Positions 21,300 to 32,829 of a stretch of DNA of 64,000 bases are shown here, one piece after another. Position 1 is the stretch's first letter, and each line of letters starts with the position of its first letter. Position numbers and translations under genes: made by a program. The stretch lies in assembly GCA_028023455.1 (NCBI GenBank), contig JAQFVV010012420.1:7955194-8019193 (forward strand), given 5' to 3'. Source of the DNA: Epiperipatus broadwayi (taxonomy: Eukaryota; Onychophora; Udeonychophora; Euonychophora; Peripatidae). The notes below the pieces were generated by a model that was given only the letters and a program-made list of their open reading frames with translations, was not told the DNA's origin and did not search any database.

Positions 21300-23420
21300 C
21301 ATTAATTAGTATTGTGGAACTTTCCATGACCAGAGTGTTGCTACTTGAGACTGAATTGAAAAAGAATGGAAGCTCATCTGTAAAGAGTCATCATGATGCA
21401 CACACTAGTATTGAAAAACTTGATCATATTGAAGGACATTGCAAGGCTCAGTGTTTAAGAGAAGTATAGATGATCTAGTAAAACCCTACCACTGAAGTTT
21501 CGAAAGTGGACTTAGGGACTTATACAGGTTACACCAGCTTATTTATGATAGTCTATTTGATTGACCAATTTATCTATAGAGGATCAAGAAACTTTTTTCA
21601 TTAATGGAACTGTTAGACACCCCATTAAAGTTGCCACATTGCTCTACTAGCTGGGCATTAGATAATTGAAATTGCAAATGGGCTATACAATCATGAAGAA
21701 CCAGAGAAGTTACTGTACATTGTAACAGTTGAAAAACTGAATAATTATTTTTGTACCCAGCTCTTGAAACATGTAACATGACTACATTTTTAAAATAGGC
21801 AGCAAAATAAAGGTAACAATTAAGTGACTATGATCAAACATTGAGGGAGTTTGCTAAGAATTGTAAATATGTTAGCACATTAGAGAATATCACTCAAACA
21901 ATTACCTTGGGTGGTGTCTGATGATAGGCTTAGACAGCAGTTGCTGGCCAAAGAGACTTATGAGGGAAGGATCAAAGTCATGAAAGTGTGCTCAACTAAT
22001 CAAAGGAGTTCCAAAATTTTAATGAAGGTAGTATTTATAGGAAAAACTGAAAATAAATATCAGCCCACTAAAAGTAAGATGAAACAAATAGTGTCTTATT
22101 ATTGTGCAAAAAAGTGCCACATGACAAGGAAGTGTAAATTTAATAAACAACCTTATAGAGCCTGTGAGAAAAATAAGTCACTTAGAAAAAGCATATAAGG
22201 TTAAAAAAGAAAAAGAATATAGCAGCTCAACAACTTTTTCCAAAGAGAATAAGCAAAAGTATGAGATTTATAATACTCAGATTAGGAATTGTAATCAATT
22301 TACACTTTCAGTGAAGTTATTAAATACAAAAATGGCACTGGAAATTGATTGTGGGGTGGGTATATTATTAATGGCAGTTAAAGACTGGAAACGAATAATG
22401 GAAAATTATTTTAAAAAAACTATATGAATGGGAATTAGTTTAAGAGTTAAAGGTGTCAGTGGTAATAGTATCGTGTCATTAGGAAAAGTAGATGCAAATA
22501 TAGAATTTAAAAATAGGGTTTGCATGTTACCATTGTATATAGTACAAGATAGATAGGGAATGGTTTCATGCTTTTGGAATCACAATGTGTAAGTTAAAAT
22601 TGAAAACAAGAAATGGTATTAACCACACAGAAACACTGTTGAAAATTCCAATTAAATTGGACCCCCCCCCCAAAAAAAAAGATCCAACCATAAACTACAT
22701 AGACAAATGTAATAATGAAGTAATAGTAAAAATGTAGCAGGATAGACAAAAGCTGATCATGATTACAAATTGTTAACTAAGTGGATCAACAGAGGCTGGC
22801 CTAGTAATTTGCCCAAGATATTTACTTCATAAAATCTTATGGAGTGTAAGAGAAAGACTGTCTATAAATAATGAATGCATGTTAATGGACAATAGAGTGT
22901 TAATATCTAGTATTGGTCATCATCAGGCTCTTCAGCTGATTCATCAAGATGATCCCAGGTACTATGGGCTAAAGCACTTGTTCATAGTTATGTATAATGT
23001 CTTGGAATCAATGCTGAGATAGAGCAATTTTGAAAACTTGTGAAAAATGCCAAGTGATTGCAAACATTCCAGAGAGAAATTGCATTACTTAATCTTTTGT
23101 TGAAAAAGATTAGTCATATTCATATCGATCATGCCAGACCATTCCATGGCTATATTTTTTTGGTGATGATCGAAGCATATTCAAAGTGGATTGAATATAG
23201 AATTGTTAAAAATACCAGTATCAAAGAAACTATTTAAAGAAATTTTTGCTTTCTATGATTTTCCTGAAATGTTGGTGTCAGATGATGGTACCAGATTTAT
23301 GTCCACTAAACTTGAGGACTTTCTAAAGAAATGGGAGATTAGATATATAGCCCTACCCCTATATCACTTTGGCATTGCAGAAAAGGCAATATAAATGTTA
23401 ATGCAAATATTACATAAAGA
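21300..23420 (+). pseudogene. Decayed Gypsy element (gag, protease trace, integrase)
   Basis: The plus-strand reading gives a gag end (YDQTLREFAKNCKYVS, then DDRLRQQLLAKETY, matching the gag pattern .DE.LRDRLVCGL...IQ.RLL.E). A zinc-knuckle remnant YYCAKKCHMTRKC follows, its first Cys changed. A protease-like LEIDCGVGILLM lies near 22330. Integrase is at 22905-23394: a zinc-binding-region-like block with HQDDPRYYG, IDHAGPFHG around the first catalytic Asp, then FPEMLVSDDGTRFMS around the second Asp. The residues that should carry the catalytic Glu are partly deleted (LALQKRQ/GIAEKAI). RT and RNase H are missing between protease and integrase, so an internal deletion occurred near the poly-C/poly-A junction at 22662-22680. 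The lineage resembles the Gypsy fragments at 59-64 kb. Confidence 0.65.
22662..22680 (+). repeat. poly-C/poly-A run
   Basis: Ten C followed by nine A, within the decayed Gypsy between its protease and integrase parts. Confidence 0.9.
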
Positions 23421-23611
23421 GGGAACTGCATAGTATGCCATCATATACTATAATGACAATTGAATAGTTTATTATTCAGAAGACTACATAATATTCTAGC
23501 ATTACAAATGATAGAGGTAAAAAGCAATTTATTAATCTTAAGTTCTTGAGTTTGCTATTCTAAAACTGCGTTAAGTTTAAAAGAAAGTAAAGTTTTACTT
23601 AAGTGTTACAT

Positions 23612-23932
23612 CACTCTCCACACTATCTCATAGCACTGATACACTTGAACACACATATGTCGAAAAGATAAACAATCACCTATCTTAATATATATCTGAG
23701 CACTTATAGCATGTATGTGTGGAGATGGTAATCTGGACCAACTGATGATTGCTGGTTTAGCATGAAATATGTATATGGGTGGTTGTTTATCTTTTCGACA
23801 TATGTGTGTTCAAGTGTATCAGTGTTATGAGATAGTGTGGAGAGTGGTGGGTCGTGTAAAAGTCTGTGCTCATATATCCTATATATTACATCTATAGACA
23901 CAGGTATATAATAAGCCTGTGTGTTTCAGTTA
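23612..23932. mobile_element. Short hammerhead retrozyme insertion, family B
   Basis: It is flanked by a perfect 13-bp duplication TTAAGTGTTACAT (23599-23611 and 23933-23945). The left about 80 bp is in one orientation and the remaining about 240 bp in the other, so it is a partial inverted pair of the same family as 49838-51554. One hammerhead is retained at 23737-23780. No ORF. Confidence 0.8.
23737..23780 (+). ncRNA. Type I hammerhead ribozyme, family B
   Basis: ACCAA-CTGATGA-TTGCT-GGTTT-AGCAT-GAAA-TATGTA-TA-TGGGT. The core CUGAUGA/GAAA is intact, stem II is UGCU/AGCA, and stem III is the nearly self-complementary UAUGUA. Stem I has one mismatch. Predicted cleavage is after 23775. Confidence 0.8.
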
Positions 23933-23945
23933 TTAAGTGTTACAT

Positions 23946-26199
23946 ACAATTGATCGGTGAAATTTTTACCATTTTCTGTATGTGTAATATCAAAATTTGT
24001 TAAAGCAATTCAAATAAAAATCACTCCCCCTCCTTATAAGTCTTTAAATGTAGTTTATTTATGAAAATAAATGAAGGTTACACTAAATAATTAAGAGGAA
24101 TATAAAAAACTAAATTTAAAGAAACTGTAATTCACCAGCATAATTTGAAGGAATTTATACAATCAATTATAATCCCAATAAACACCTATACTCATATGTA
24201 CACAGACATAATCTATGCTTTTTTCTCAATTATTTTAACAATATTTATATATAATTTATTTTTAGGGTAAAGGAAAAATTCAGACCTACTGGCTGCTAAG
24301 TGAAAAAGAAATTTGAAAAATGACTTCAGAATATAATCACTCATCTGTAAATTATACAAGGTGAATAAGGATGAAAATATCACTAATACATAAAAGAGAA
24401 AAAAAATCTACTTTTATAAGAAATCAATAAAATTAAAAATAATCAATTTAAAACAAAATTGAAATAGACAACTCACTATATATAAAAATATTATTTAATA
24501 CATTAATCCAATTTTGTTTTAAATTGATTAGTTTTAATTTTTTATATATAAATGGCAACATTGTGGACAAATTTTAACATTGAAATTTGAGCATTTAAAG
24601 TATTTATAAGAAGTTAATATATTGTAAATAAATGTAAAGTAATAATAAAAAGAATTTATATTTAAAAAATTATAAAAATTTGATTGTTTTCTAAATTATT
24701 ATTATTAAATACTACTATTCTTAAATATATATACATAGTAAAATCTGGGTATTTCATCTTTTACAGAACTGAAAGAAACAACAATAAAATGGAAGACTAA
24801 TAAAAATTATACAAGAAAAGCAATTTGATGATATTCACTGAAAAATTTTATATATCAAATACAACTTAACCATTAGCTTACAAAATTCCAATTTAAGGAG
24901 AAAGGATTTCACCTTGAAATCCTTGAACTTAATAAATAAATTTGACTCTGACAAAATTACAATTTATGTATTTCAAAATATTCCACACTTACTATTTGGA
25001 TCATGTATGTGTGTGTATATATAGTGTATATATACACAATGCACATTACTGGCACAATAATTATTACTATTCAAAAAATGAAAGTTAATATTAAATATAG
25101 TGATTAGATAAGATTATTTTTTTAAATAATTTGTCTCAATTTTGTTAGTAAAATTTTAAAAAATTAAATTGACAATCATTCTAGAATATATTCTTTACAA
25201 TTGGAACAAGAGAACTTAATCTATTAATTCAAAGTTTATCAAACTTATTTGGCCTACTGCCTCCTTTTTACAAAAAAAAAAAAATTTACTCAGCGATCCC
25301 CGTGGAAATTTACCTTCTTTAAGGGAACAAACAAAAATTACAGTGATAAATTTGTTTTATTTTCTGTATCTATATTTCTACTTATGTCCGATAATGTAGT
25401 AAACAAAGATGTTGTATAAGAAAGATAATTTGAAGCTTGAAATTATAAAATTATTTTAAAAATAAATTCTAATAATTTGATATTATACATAGAAAATTAT
25501 AACAATGAAGGATATTAAAATGAATAATAACTTTAAAAATAATATTATCTATTTATTGATATTTGACTCTACTTTTGTCAGTAACCTTTTTAAATCACTG
25601 TAATTAAATATTAGTTGTTTTTTTTTTTTTTTAGGATTATAAATTTCTAATTACATTAATGCAGTCCACGTTCCACTAAACATCATAAAAAATACAATTA
25701 AAAATTTTGTATTATAGTTCAGTATCCAAAATAAAGTGCAGGTATCTGCTTTTGGAGCCAGAATTTTGGTAATCAATTTAAATTTCCTCATTACTATGGC
25801 AAGGGCACTGTGCACTGAACGTAATGATATGAAACAAAAGATAAAGGAGGCATGCTTTATTGCAAATGACAACTATGCAATAAATCCAAAAAATCATGCT
25901 TTGCAATCTCTAGAAAATGGTCTTTATGAAAGAAAACTTTGAATAAATTTTGCATAAATTACCGCTAAACTTCACTTAAAATCTCAATGTAAGCTGACAC
26001 TCCCAATATAGGCTATGAATATGGAGACTTAAGTTCTCTGAAAGTGCTCAGCTATATAATTCTTTTCTAATAATACTAAGCTTCACTTTTTGCATAAAGC
26101 ACAATTTAAAACTTACTACTCAAAGGTGAAGTAAAAAACAAGGATTTTATTAATTCTATCAGTTTTTTTTTTTATTTTTGGAATTTTTTTCTATGTTGT
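23946..26199. other. AT-rich region, no confident gene
   Basis: It contains the hairpin at 24431-24539 and an unassigned 68-codon plus-strand open stretch at 25736-25942 with no recognised motif. Part of 25950-26199 may be the decayed C-terminal end of the adjacent hAT transposase. Confidence 0.45.
24431..24539. repeat. Inverted repeat, 31-bp arms
   Basis: The arms 24431-24461 and 24509-24539 are reverse complements with a single mismatch, separated by 47 bp. Possibly a small foldback element remnant. Confidence 0.85.
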
Positions 26200-26467
26200 A
26201 TTTGGAAAAAAATTTAACCAGAATATGTTCAGCTTAAGAATATCGTCAAACAGCTGACAATAGGCCAATAATTCTTCATGTTTTTCTACTGTTGATAATT
26301 TTGAAATGGCTAATTCCCTTGTTCTAAATTTCATTTGTATAGAAGAAATTTTGTCATAAATGTGGGTATAATAATAGCTTTTATTTTGATATTTTGATTA
26401 AATGTTCTTGGAGCTATATATTTGTTTCATTAAATTTATTAACAAATCTAACAAATAAGCTATGTCA

Positions 26468-26560
26468 TTTTTTTTACCATGTGTCAAAGCATCAGCCAGG
26501 AAGCGAACCCAGGACAACTGCTTGTAAGGCAGCTGTGCTGACCACTCAGCCACCAATGCT
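26468..26560 (-). mobile_element. tRNA-derived SINE in hAT pseudogene
   Basis: The reverse complement reads GGTGGCTGAGTGGTCAGCAC...CCTTACAAGCAG...GGGTTCGC, a tRNA-like A box, anticodon arm (TAC if read as a tRNA) and B box, ending in an A-run. It interrupts the hAT reading between the RWLS-like and LAYLAD-like blocks. Target duplications are not clear. Confidence 0.75.
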
Positions 26561-27238
26561 TTGGAATTAATCAAGATGACTGTACAGCATTTGTATTTTC
26601 TATGAATTCTAGCTCTGAGTAAAAGATTTATAAAACAAATCTCAACCTCATCTTTTGATAGCCAATGAATTTCTGGATAAAATATCAGATGATTGAATTC
26701 TTCATTGTTTTCAATATAAAGTTGTACAAATAATCTGGTCATTCACTGAATTGATTTTGATTGCTTTAATGACATAATATAATGATCTATAGAGGCATCC
26801 ATTCAAATTTTTGGCAACTAAATATTGACAATAGATGATACAATGCTAAATGAATACATTCAGGATAACATGGAAAAAAATGTATTACTCTATCATTTCT
26901 GGAGCCCATCAATAGTATGACAAGGTATTACCCAAAGGAATCTACTTTTCTTTTTAAAAACTCAATGCCTAAAGTATCAATTTTCTTATAATAACAGTTT
27001 CCAAATTTTTAGTGAATAATAATTTTTGGCATTTTTTTTTTATATAAATGCTAAAAGTAAGACTACATTTCCTAAATTAAAGTTGATTCATCAATCTGTA
27101 TAAAGAATAGGAATGTTTTTAAATGTTCATATCATAAGTCATTAATATCTTGAGCCATTTCATTAATATTTCCTTGCACTATATTATTGCCCCAAGAAAT
27201 TTTCTGGGTAATAGTAAATGTTGGATTATATAATATAG

Positions 27239-28842
27239 CATATAAAAGCAATTTCCCTGCTGACAAAGATGCTGCAAAAACCAAAACAATTAAATGGGCC
27301 GAGCGCTTTCAAGGTTTTCCCTCATATTCATGGCCAACATAAGTTATAAATCATTTATGTAATGTTGCTAACTAATAAAATATGCAAATGTGAATGCAAA
27401 TTAGTTTGTCCATTTTTTTGAGATAGAAAAACATGTGTCGCATCTATTGATAGAATTGTTATCACTGATAACAAAATACGCCTCCTTGATTTTTCTTTTC
27501 TAGTCATTGGCTTCAGAGCATACTATCTTGGGGTTTCTGGGTTCAAACACATGGCCAGCCTGCTTCTCATGTTCGAAGAATATTGAGAAGTTATCATTCT
27601 TTTTTGCTCTTCTGTAAGTATAAATGTGTTGAGCAGCTCTATTATGAACAGTGGCCTTGGTTTCCCCATAGTATGTGGCACTGCATCCAGCCTGAGGGCA
27701 TGAAATACTGTATATGACTTGGGGTGTCTGATATGGATCTGTTCTATCCTTCGAATTATTAATAAGTCTGTTAGTATTAGGGAAAGTGCAGAAGCCAATG
27801 TTAAATTCACCAGTGAAAGTCTTTATCATCTGTTATGATAATTTGGGAATATAAGGGAGGGTAATTTGTGGTTTATCTTTACTTATGTGGTTGGTTATTG
27901 ATTTTCTGTAAAATTGATCTATTTTCTTTGTAATTAATATGTAGCTGAATCCGACCCTTAACAAATCTTTTATATAGCATGCAATATTAGTCTTCCTATC
28001 AGCCTCAAATTTACACAAATTTTGATTCCTAAATAAAAACGCGTTTAAACCTGCGAATTTATGTGCTGTAGGTGAAATGGATTTCAGGTGGGTAAAACCT
28101 CTGACCTCAAGAGGCTTAACAATCATGCAATAATGCAGAGCTCTGCCTTCTGTATGGACCAGCAAATCCAAATATTTTAGTTTCTGCCATTCGTTTTCCC
28201 AAGTGGTGTTTATAATCAATTTAGTTTGCAGTTGTAATTCATTTTTAATGTTGGTGATTACATCTTTTGGAGCTTTCATAAACACATCATCTACATAATG
28301 CATGTAAATTAATCCAGCAGTGTTAGAGATGTATTTAGAAATGATTTGTTTTTCAAAAAAGTTTAAAAATATACTGGAAATTACTCCACTTAAGGGAAGA
28401 CCCATCAGCCAACCATCTCTCATATCATACCACCCACCCTCAAAAGTTGTAAAAATGTTATTGTCTAACCAACTAAGGAAAGCTAATATAAAGTTCATGT
28501 GCACATTTGGACAATGCTTATTTATTAATTCTTTATGAATGATGTCAATCGACCACTTCCTGTTGATCGATCCGTATAATTCTGTCACATCCATGGCTGC
28601 AATTTCAAAATCTTGATCTATTAATGTATTCTTGATTTTTCTAATGAACTCGAAGGAAGACTTAATTGTGAAGTCTCCAAAACCTATGCTATCAACCAAC
28701 CATTGATTTACCAGCTTAGCCATTTCAAAGTAATGCACTCCTCCAAAATCTAGCATTAGTCTTAAAGGCTCTCCAGGTTTATGTAACTTAGAATTGGCAA
28801 ACATTCTTGGTGGTCTGGTGGCAGATGGATAAATTCTATAAT
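27239..28842 (-). mobile_element. Penelope-like element, 5'-truncated, 14-bp target duplication
   Basis: It is flanked by a perfect 14-bp direct repeat ATTATATAATATAG (27225-27238 and 28843-28856). The element reads on the minus strand with RT then GIY-YIG, and about 160 bp of 3' untranslated sequence at its left. It lacks the N-terminal part of the ORF, so it is 5'-truncated like many PLE copies. It sits inside the hAT pseudogene and is better preserved than the other two PLE remnants in the window, so it is likely the youngest. Confidence 0.85.
27400..28842 (-). pseudogene. PLE polyprotein: reverse transcriptase plus GIY-YIG endonuclease
   Basis: Minus strand, open from the truncated 5' end through about 337 codons. 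An early block RMFANSKLHKPGEPLR matches the PLE YG.PK.HK...LR region. EIAAMDVTELYGSINR is RT motif A; GLPLSGVISSIFLNF is motif B; YMHYVDDVFM is motif C with both catalytic Asp intact; LKYLDLLVHTEG follows. One in-frame TAA at 27833-27835 separates this from the nuclease part: VIYSISCPQAGCSATYYGET is the GIY-YIG core (YSI...YYG), followed by R and H residues at the expected spacing and a second stop near 27500. GIY-YIG nicks target DNA and the RT primes from it. Apart from the stops, all key RT and nuclease residues seem present. There is no native start codon, because the 5' part is lost. Confidence 0.85.
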
Positions 28843-29090
28843 ATTATATAATATAGTACATATAACCTCATTTATAGCCAATACATTTAGTTCTTCACTA
28901 ATAGCATGGGTTTAATAATCCATAATAAAATGTAAGAAACACATAATCCATCATCATCTTGTTTGGATGCTATTGAAAAAAGTTTCATAAATGTCAACTG
29001 TTTCACAGTTTTTTTCTTTAAGTGCTTGAAAATTTGATAAATTCTTATTTCTTATCAGCATAAACTTTTGTCAAATGTTCTTATAATATT

Positions 29091-29194
29091 TTTTTTTCTC
29101 AAGTCATAGCATTGGCTGGGAGGCGAACCCACAACCGTCTGCAACCAACTACTTGCTTGCAGGGAAGCTGTGATGCCCTCTCGGCTAACAACAC
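29091..29194 (-). mobile_element. tRNA-derived SINE with 19-bp target duplication
   Basis: Its A-rich tail is at the left (minus orientation) and its tRNA-like head at the right, nearly identical to the SINE at 8748-8847. It is flanked by CAAATGTTCTTATAATATT (29072-29090) and CAAATTTTCTTATAATATT (about 29199-29217), a 19-bp duplication with one mismatch, as expected for LINE-driven insertion. It interrupts the BED-finger part of the hAT pseudogene. Confidence 0.85.
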
Positions 29195-29340
29195 TTGACA
29201 AATTTTCTTATAATATTGAAGACTCAATAGTTTCATTTGACAATTTTTTTTAGCAAAACAAGCATATTAGTAATGTATTGTTTGCAAGCAATGGAATAAA
29301 GCCACAGTGCAAATATTCAATAATGTCTACATTTTTTCTT

Positions 29341-29676
29341 AGATTCAGCTATATTATCTGTAAAAAAAAAAAAAAGAGTAAAATTTGTATGTTTATTTAT
29401 TATAATATGTGATATAAAATTATCAAAAAAAATAAAAATTTCTATAAATGATAAAATACATTTTCTCTTGCTGGAACCACTTTTTTTTTTTTTTTTTTTG
29501 CAATAGTTGTATTATTTGAATAGCATCCAGTAAATTGGTTTTTGTTAAGACAGAAAAAAGGCAAACAAATTAAAAAAACTAAGGAAACTAATAATTTATC
29601 TTTTTTGTTCAGTATTAAATATAAGTATTTGATATTAAGATGTCAAATATCAAATAAATTTATCAATAAATAATTA
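29341..29676. other. AT-rich spacer, no gene seen
   Basis: It contains a long T-run at about 29480-29500; no other signal was seen. Confidence 0.5.
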
Positions 29677-29890
29677 TATCTGGTAATTAATGAATATACT
29701 CACAGAAAAGGTAGTTTTTTCTAATATTTAGTTTTATTACTGCTTAGCATGCTTCCAATATATTTACTATAACATATTATATGCCATGAATATGATATAG
29801 TAAATATATTGGAAACATGCATGGCAATAATAAAGTTAAATATTAAAAAAAACTATCTTTTCTGTGAGTATATTTATTAATTACCAGATA
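29677..29890. mobile_element. Palindromic MITE/foldback-like repeat, 214 bp
   Basis: The left arm (29677 to about 29772, beginning TATCTGGTAATTAATGAATA) is the imperfect reverse complement of the right arm (about 29790-29890), with a roughly 20-bp loop. Arms of about 95 bp with few mismatches. There is no coding capacity. No clear target duplication could be fixed in the AT-rich flanks. Confidence 0.8.
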
Positions 29891-31025
29891 TTACATTGGT
29901 TCAAAAAAAAAAAGAAGAAAATTAATAACAATTGAATTACAAGAAATAATTAATTTAAAAAGTACATAATATGCAATAAAAATCAATTAATAGGTTTAAA
30001 ATTTACTTTGCCCTTATTTAAATAATTTTTCCTTAATAGCATGTGCTTTATTTATCTGTTAACACAAATGATTCAGTATAAATAAATATTAATGGTTGAC
30101 AGTTTCTTGCCTTTTTAAAGATTTCATTAATTTATAATATGAAATATGACAAATCGTATGGATTGAACACTTCAAATAATATTGTATCCACAAGTCTGCT
30201 ATCGTTTTATTATTAGTAAGCACTAAAAGACCCAGAAAGGTACATTTAGCACATAAGAAAATGCCTAAAAATAATGTAAATTAATATTTTAATAAAACAA
30301 TGATAATATAATCTGCTTTGTATATGATTTGCAATCCTAAAAATCTAAGTTATAAATATGAATTAAATTTTTAAATTATTTATTGACTATTGTTAACTGC
30401 TTATAACATAATTCAGAAAACAACCTAGATTAAGTTTTATAATATTACACATATGTAGTATCGTATTTCTGTTGATGAATGCTAACTTCTGGCAATGTAT
30501 GATACATTCTTTCCTGACAATACTTGCTTGTTAAAGACTTGTTGTGGACTTGACTATGAATTGATTATAACTCACATTCTATGTGTTTATTTGGAAAATA
30601 ATCACTATACCTTTAACTCTATGTTGCATAACAGTTGAAACATACAAATGGTTTAACAAATAATGAAACATACAAATGGTTTTTCAAAATTTTCTTCTTT
30701 ATCTTTTCACACCCCCTTATTTTTAATTGATACTCCCCAATTTCATCTGAGGTTAGGTCCACGCTCCTGGATCATTTCAATGTCCACCAAGAGATAATAT
30801 TACATTCTTTGGGAAGCACTGTACTAACCAAATAATTAGTGATTGAATTTAATTCTGAAATCTTTAGTTTTTTGACACTAATCTACACAGCACAAGACTA
30901 AAGGCCTTGAATAAGTAGAAGCATTTAATTTGTTTCTTTAGTTTTTTTTTTGTGTGTGTGTGAAGCTTTGCTGCTGATGCTGATAATAAGCTATTTTGAG
31001 AAAACAATCTGTCAGGATCAGCATT
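29891..31025. other. AT-rich spacer, no gene seen
   Basis: Nothing coding was recognised. It ends in an AT microsatellite (31026-31048) into which the Gypsy element inserted. Confidence 0.5.
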
Positions 31026-31807
31026 AATATATATATATATATATATATTGTAACGGTCGCTGCCTGTGTCTCTATATGCATTGAGCATGACATGCGTTTG
31101 CTAACATCGAGCAGCAATTAAAAAATATTCAAAGGCATCCAAAATATACATTACTATAATCATACCTTTGAAAGGTTCATTTACTGTAACCTTTGTGCAC
31201 CACCTTAAGAAAGAGATTATTCCCCTCCCCAAGGGATATGATCATGTAATTAATAAAGAGTTATAATCTCTTATATTTTCTTTTTTTATATATGTATAAA
31301 ATCAATAGAAAAGTGAATGCCTAACGAATGATTCCTGATCCCGGTAAGTTTAATCCCTGACTAGCTCAATCAACTCATGATCTCGGGATGGTGGTTTGTT
31401 GCTTCGTTAACAGAAAAGGTCAAACAATAATATCATTATCAAATACACAGCACAATGCCATACTTTAAAATTAGATGTTAAATTTATTAAGCCCTCTATG
31501 ATTATATAAATATTTACAGAATAAAGAAGAGAATAAACACACACATAAACGATATTAATTAAAATTCAAGCGTATAAATAAATTTTAAATAGTTTCATAA
31601 ATGGGAAAGGAATGGTCTGAAATTCTCCCCTGCTTACACTTTAAACCCAAAACTTGGAATAAATTACTTATATGAAAACAATGTGTATTGGCCATGGTAT
31701 GCACGTGTTTCATAATAATAAAAAATGACCCTCACCCTTCCACTTGTGGTGATCTATACCTTTGTTTAAGTTAAAATAATGATTTAGCCATGAGCTAATG
31801 ATATTTG

Positions 31808-32095
31808 AATCTTAAATATTCCACAATATGAGTCCTGCATGTGGCGGACAATAATAATTATTTGGAACACTTTCTAATACATTTTTATTCCTTATGGAAA
31901 CAATCCTGCATGTAGCGGATGGAATAAATTTACTAGGGGAACAAACTCATGCTAAACTACAATTTGATCTTAAAAGTTCCATAACAGAAGTCCTGCACGT
32001 AGCGGACAATAATAATTATTTGGAACACTTTCCTCCACACTTTTATTCCTTATGAAAACTATCCGGCACGTAACAGATGGAATAAATTTACTATT
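31808..32095 (-). repeat. Tandem 158-bp duplication with four CCTGCACGTAGCGGA-like motifs
   Basis: The motif TCCTGCAYGTRGCGGA (plus strand) recurs at 31833, 31904, 31991 and 32062 (spacing 71, 87, 71), the last degraded. The repeat pair gives a 158-bp period. The homologous block lies at about 39611-39900. It lies in the U3 (enhancer) part, before the TATA box in element orientation, so it is a plausible regulatory repeat. Confidence 0.75.
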
Positions 32096-32829
32096 ATTAC
32101 AAGGCAAAACACATACATCCAATGGCCAAACCACCCAATTATTTCTATTTAACTATTTTGAAATATTTCTGATACTCCAATGAATTACGTGTACCTTTAT
32201 GTTAAAATTACAAAAGAAATATTTATAACTGAATTACGCAATTCATTGGTTCATTTAATAATAGCAATATTAGTAAAATAATGAATTACTAGTAATAAGA
32301 CACAAAAATAGATATAAAAACATAAATAATACTTCCCGAAGGCTTCGTTCTTCTCTGGGCTAGGATTTTGAGGGCGATATATATCTGCTGTGCAGGTGAT
32401 TACTTAACAGGGCTTCAATGGAGGTTGGCAAATTGTTCATAGCAGCTACACTTTAAGAAATAGAAAGTCACATCACTGGATGGCTATGTAGGTCTTCGAG
32501 CGGTGCTAATGTACCGAACTTGGTCTCCTACTCCATGTTCATTGTTGTGTCACTAATAAATCTTGATTCCATTCCATATTGCTTCCTTTCTTCTTTATTT
32601 AATTGGGCAGTATTCTTTCTCCCTTTGGTTAATACTTTAAAATACGTTCAGCTATTAATGACTCTTCCACTTGTTCAGCATTCCAAAAAAATAGTTTTAC
32701 ACTCATAATTCTGCTTTTCCATCAGTACACTCCGAAAACTATACTGCTAACTCAAAGAGAATGGGTAAAAGTGCTCGTGAGTATCAATGAATATAATCCA
32801 GCTAACTAATCAATTTCACCTGACCAGCC

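Larger units (their letters stand above)
26200..29340 (-). pseudogene. hAT/ZBED-type transposase pseudogene, interrupted by a PLE and two SINEs
   Basis: The minus strand from 29340 gives YLHCGFIPLLANNTLLICLF followed by CXXKLSNE and a Leu/His-type helix, a degenerate BED zinc finger. Then come FMKLFSIASKQDDDGLCVSY and a linker, then (beyond the PLE) NINEMAQDINDL...IQIDEST, matching the ZBED5/hAT pattern S..T..RRI.EM..DV...L...I......LDES. Later NEEFNHLIFYPEIHWLSKDE matches the conserved ...H.E.RWLS.G block, and DIAYLLDLLINLMKQIY matches LAYLADIF..LN.LN. The last recognised part lies at 26200-26390. Reading across the 14-bp duplication at the PLE ends restores a collinear family pattern, so the PLE landed in an older hAT. 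Stops and frameshifts are frequent. The transposase would have carried out DNA cut-and-paste; it is inactive now. Confidence 0.7.

Noticed and set aside
25736-25942. 68-codon plus-strand ORF
   Set aside because: No motif recognised and no splice or regulatory context; left as unassigned.
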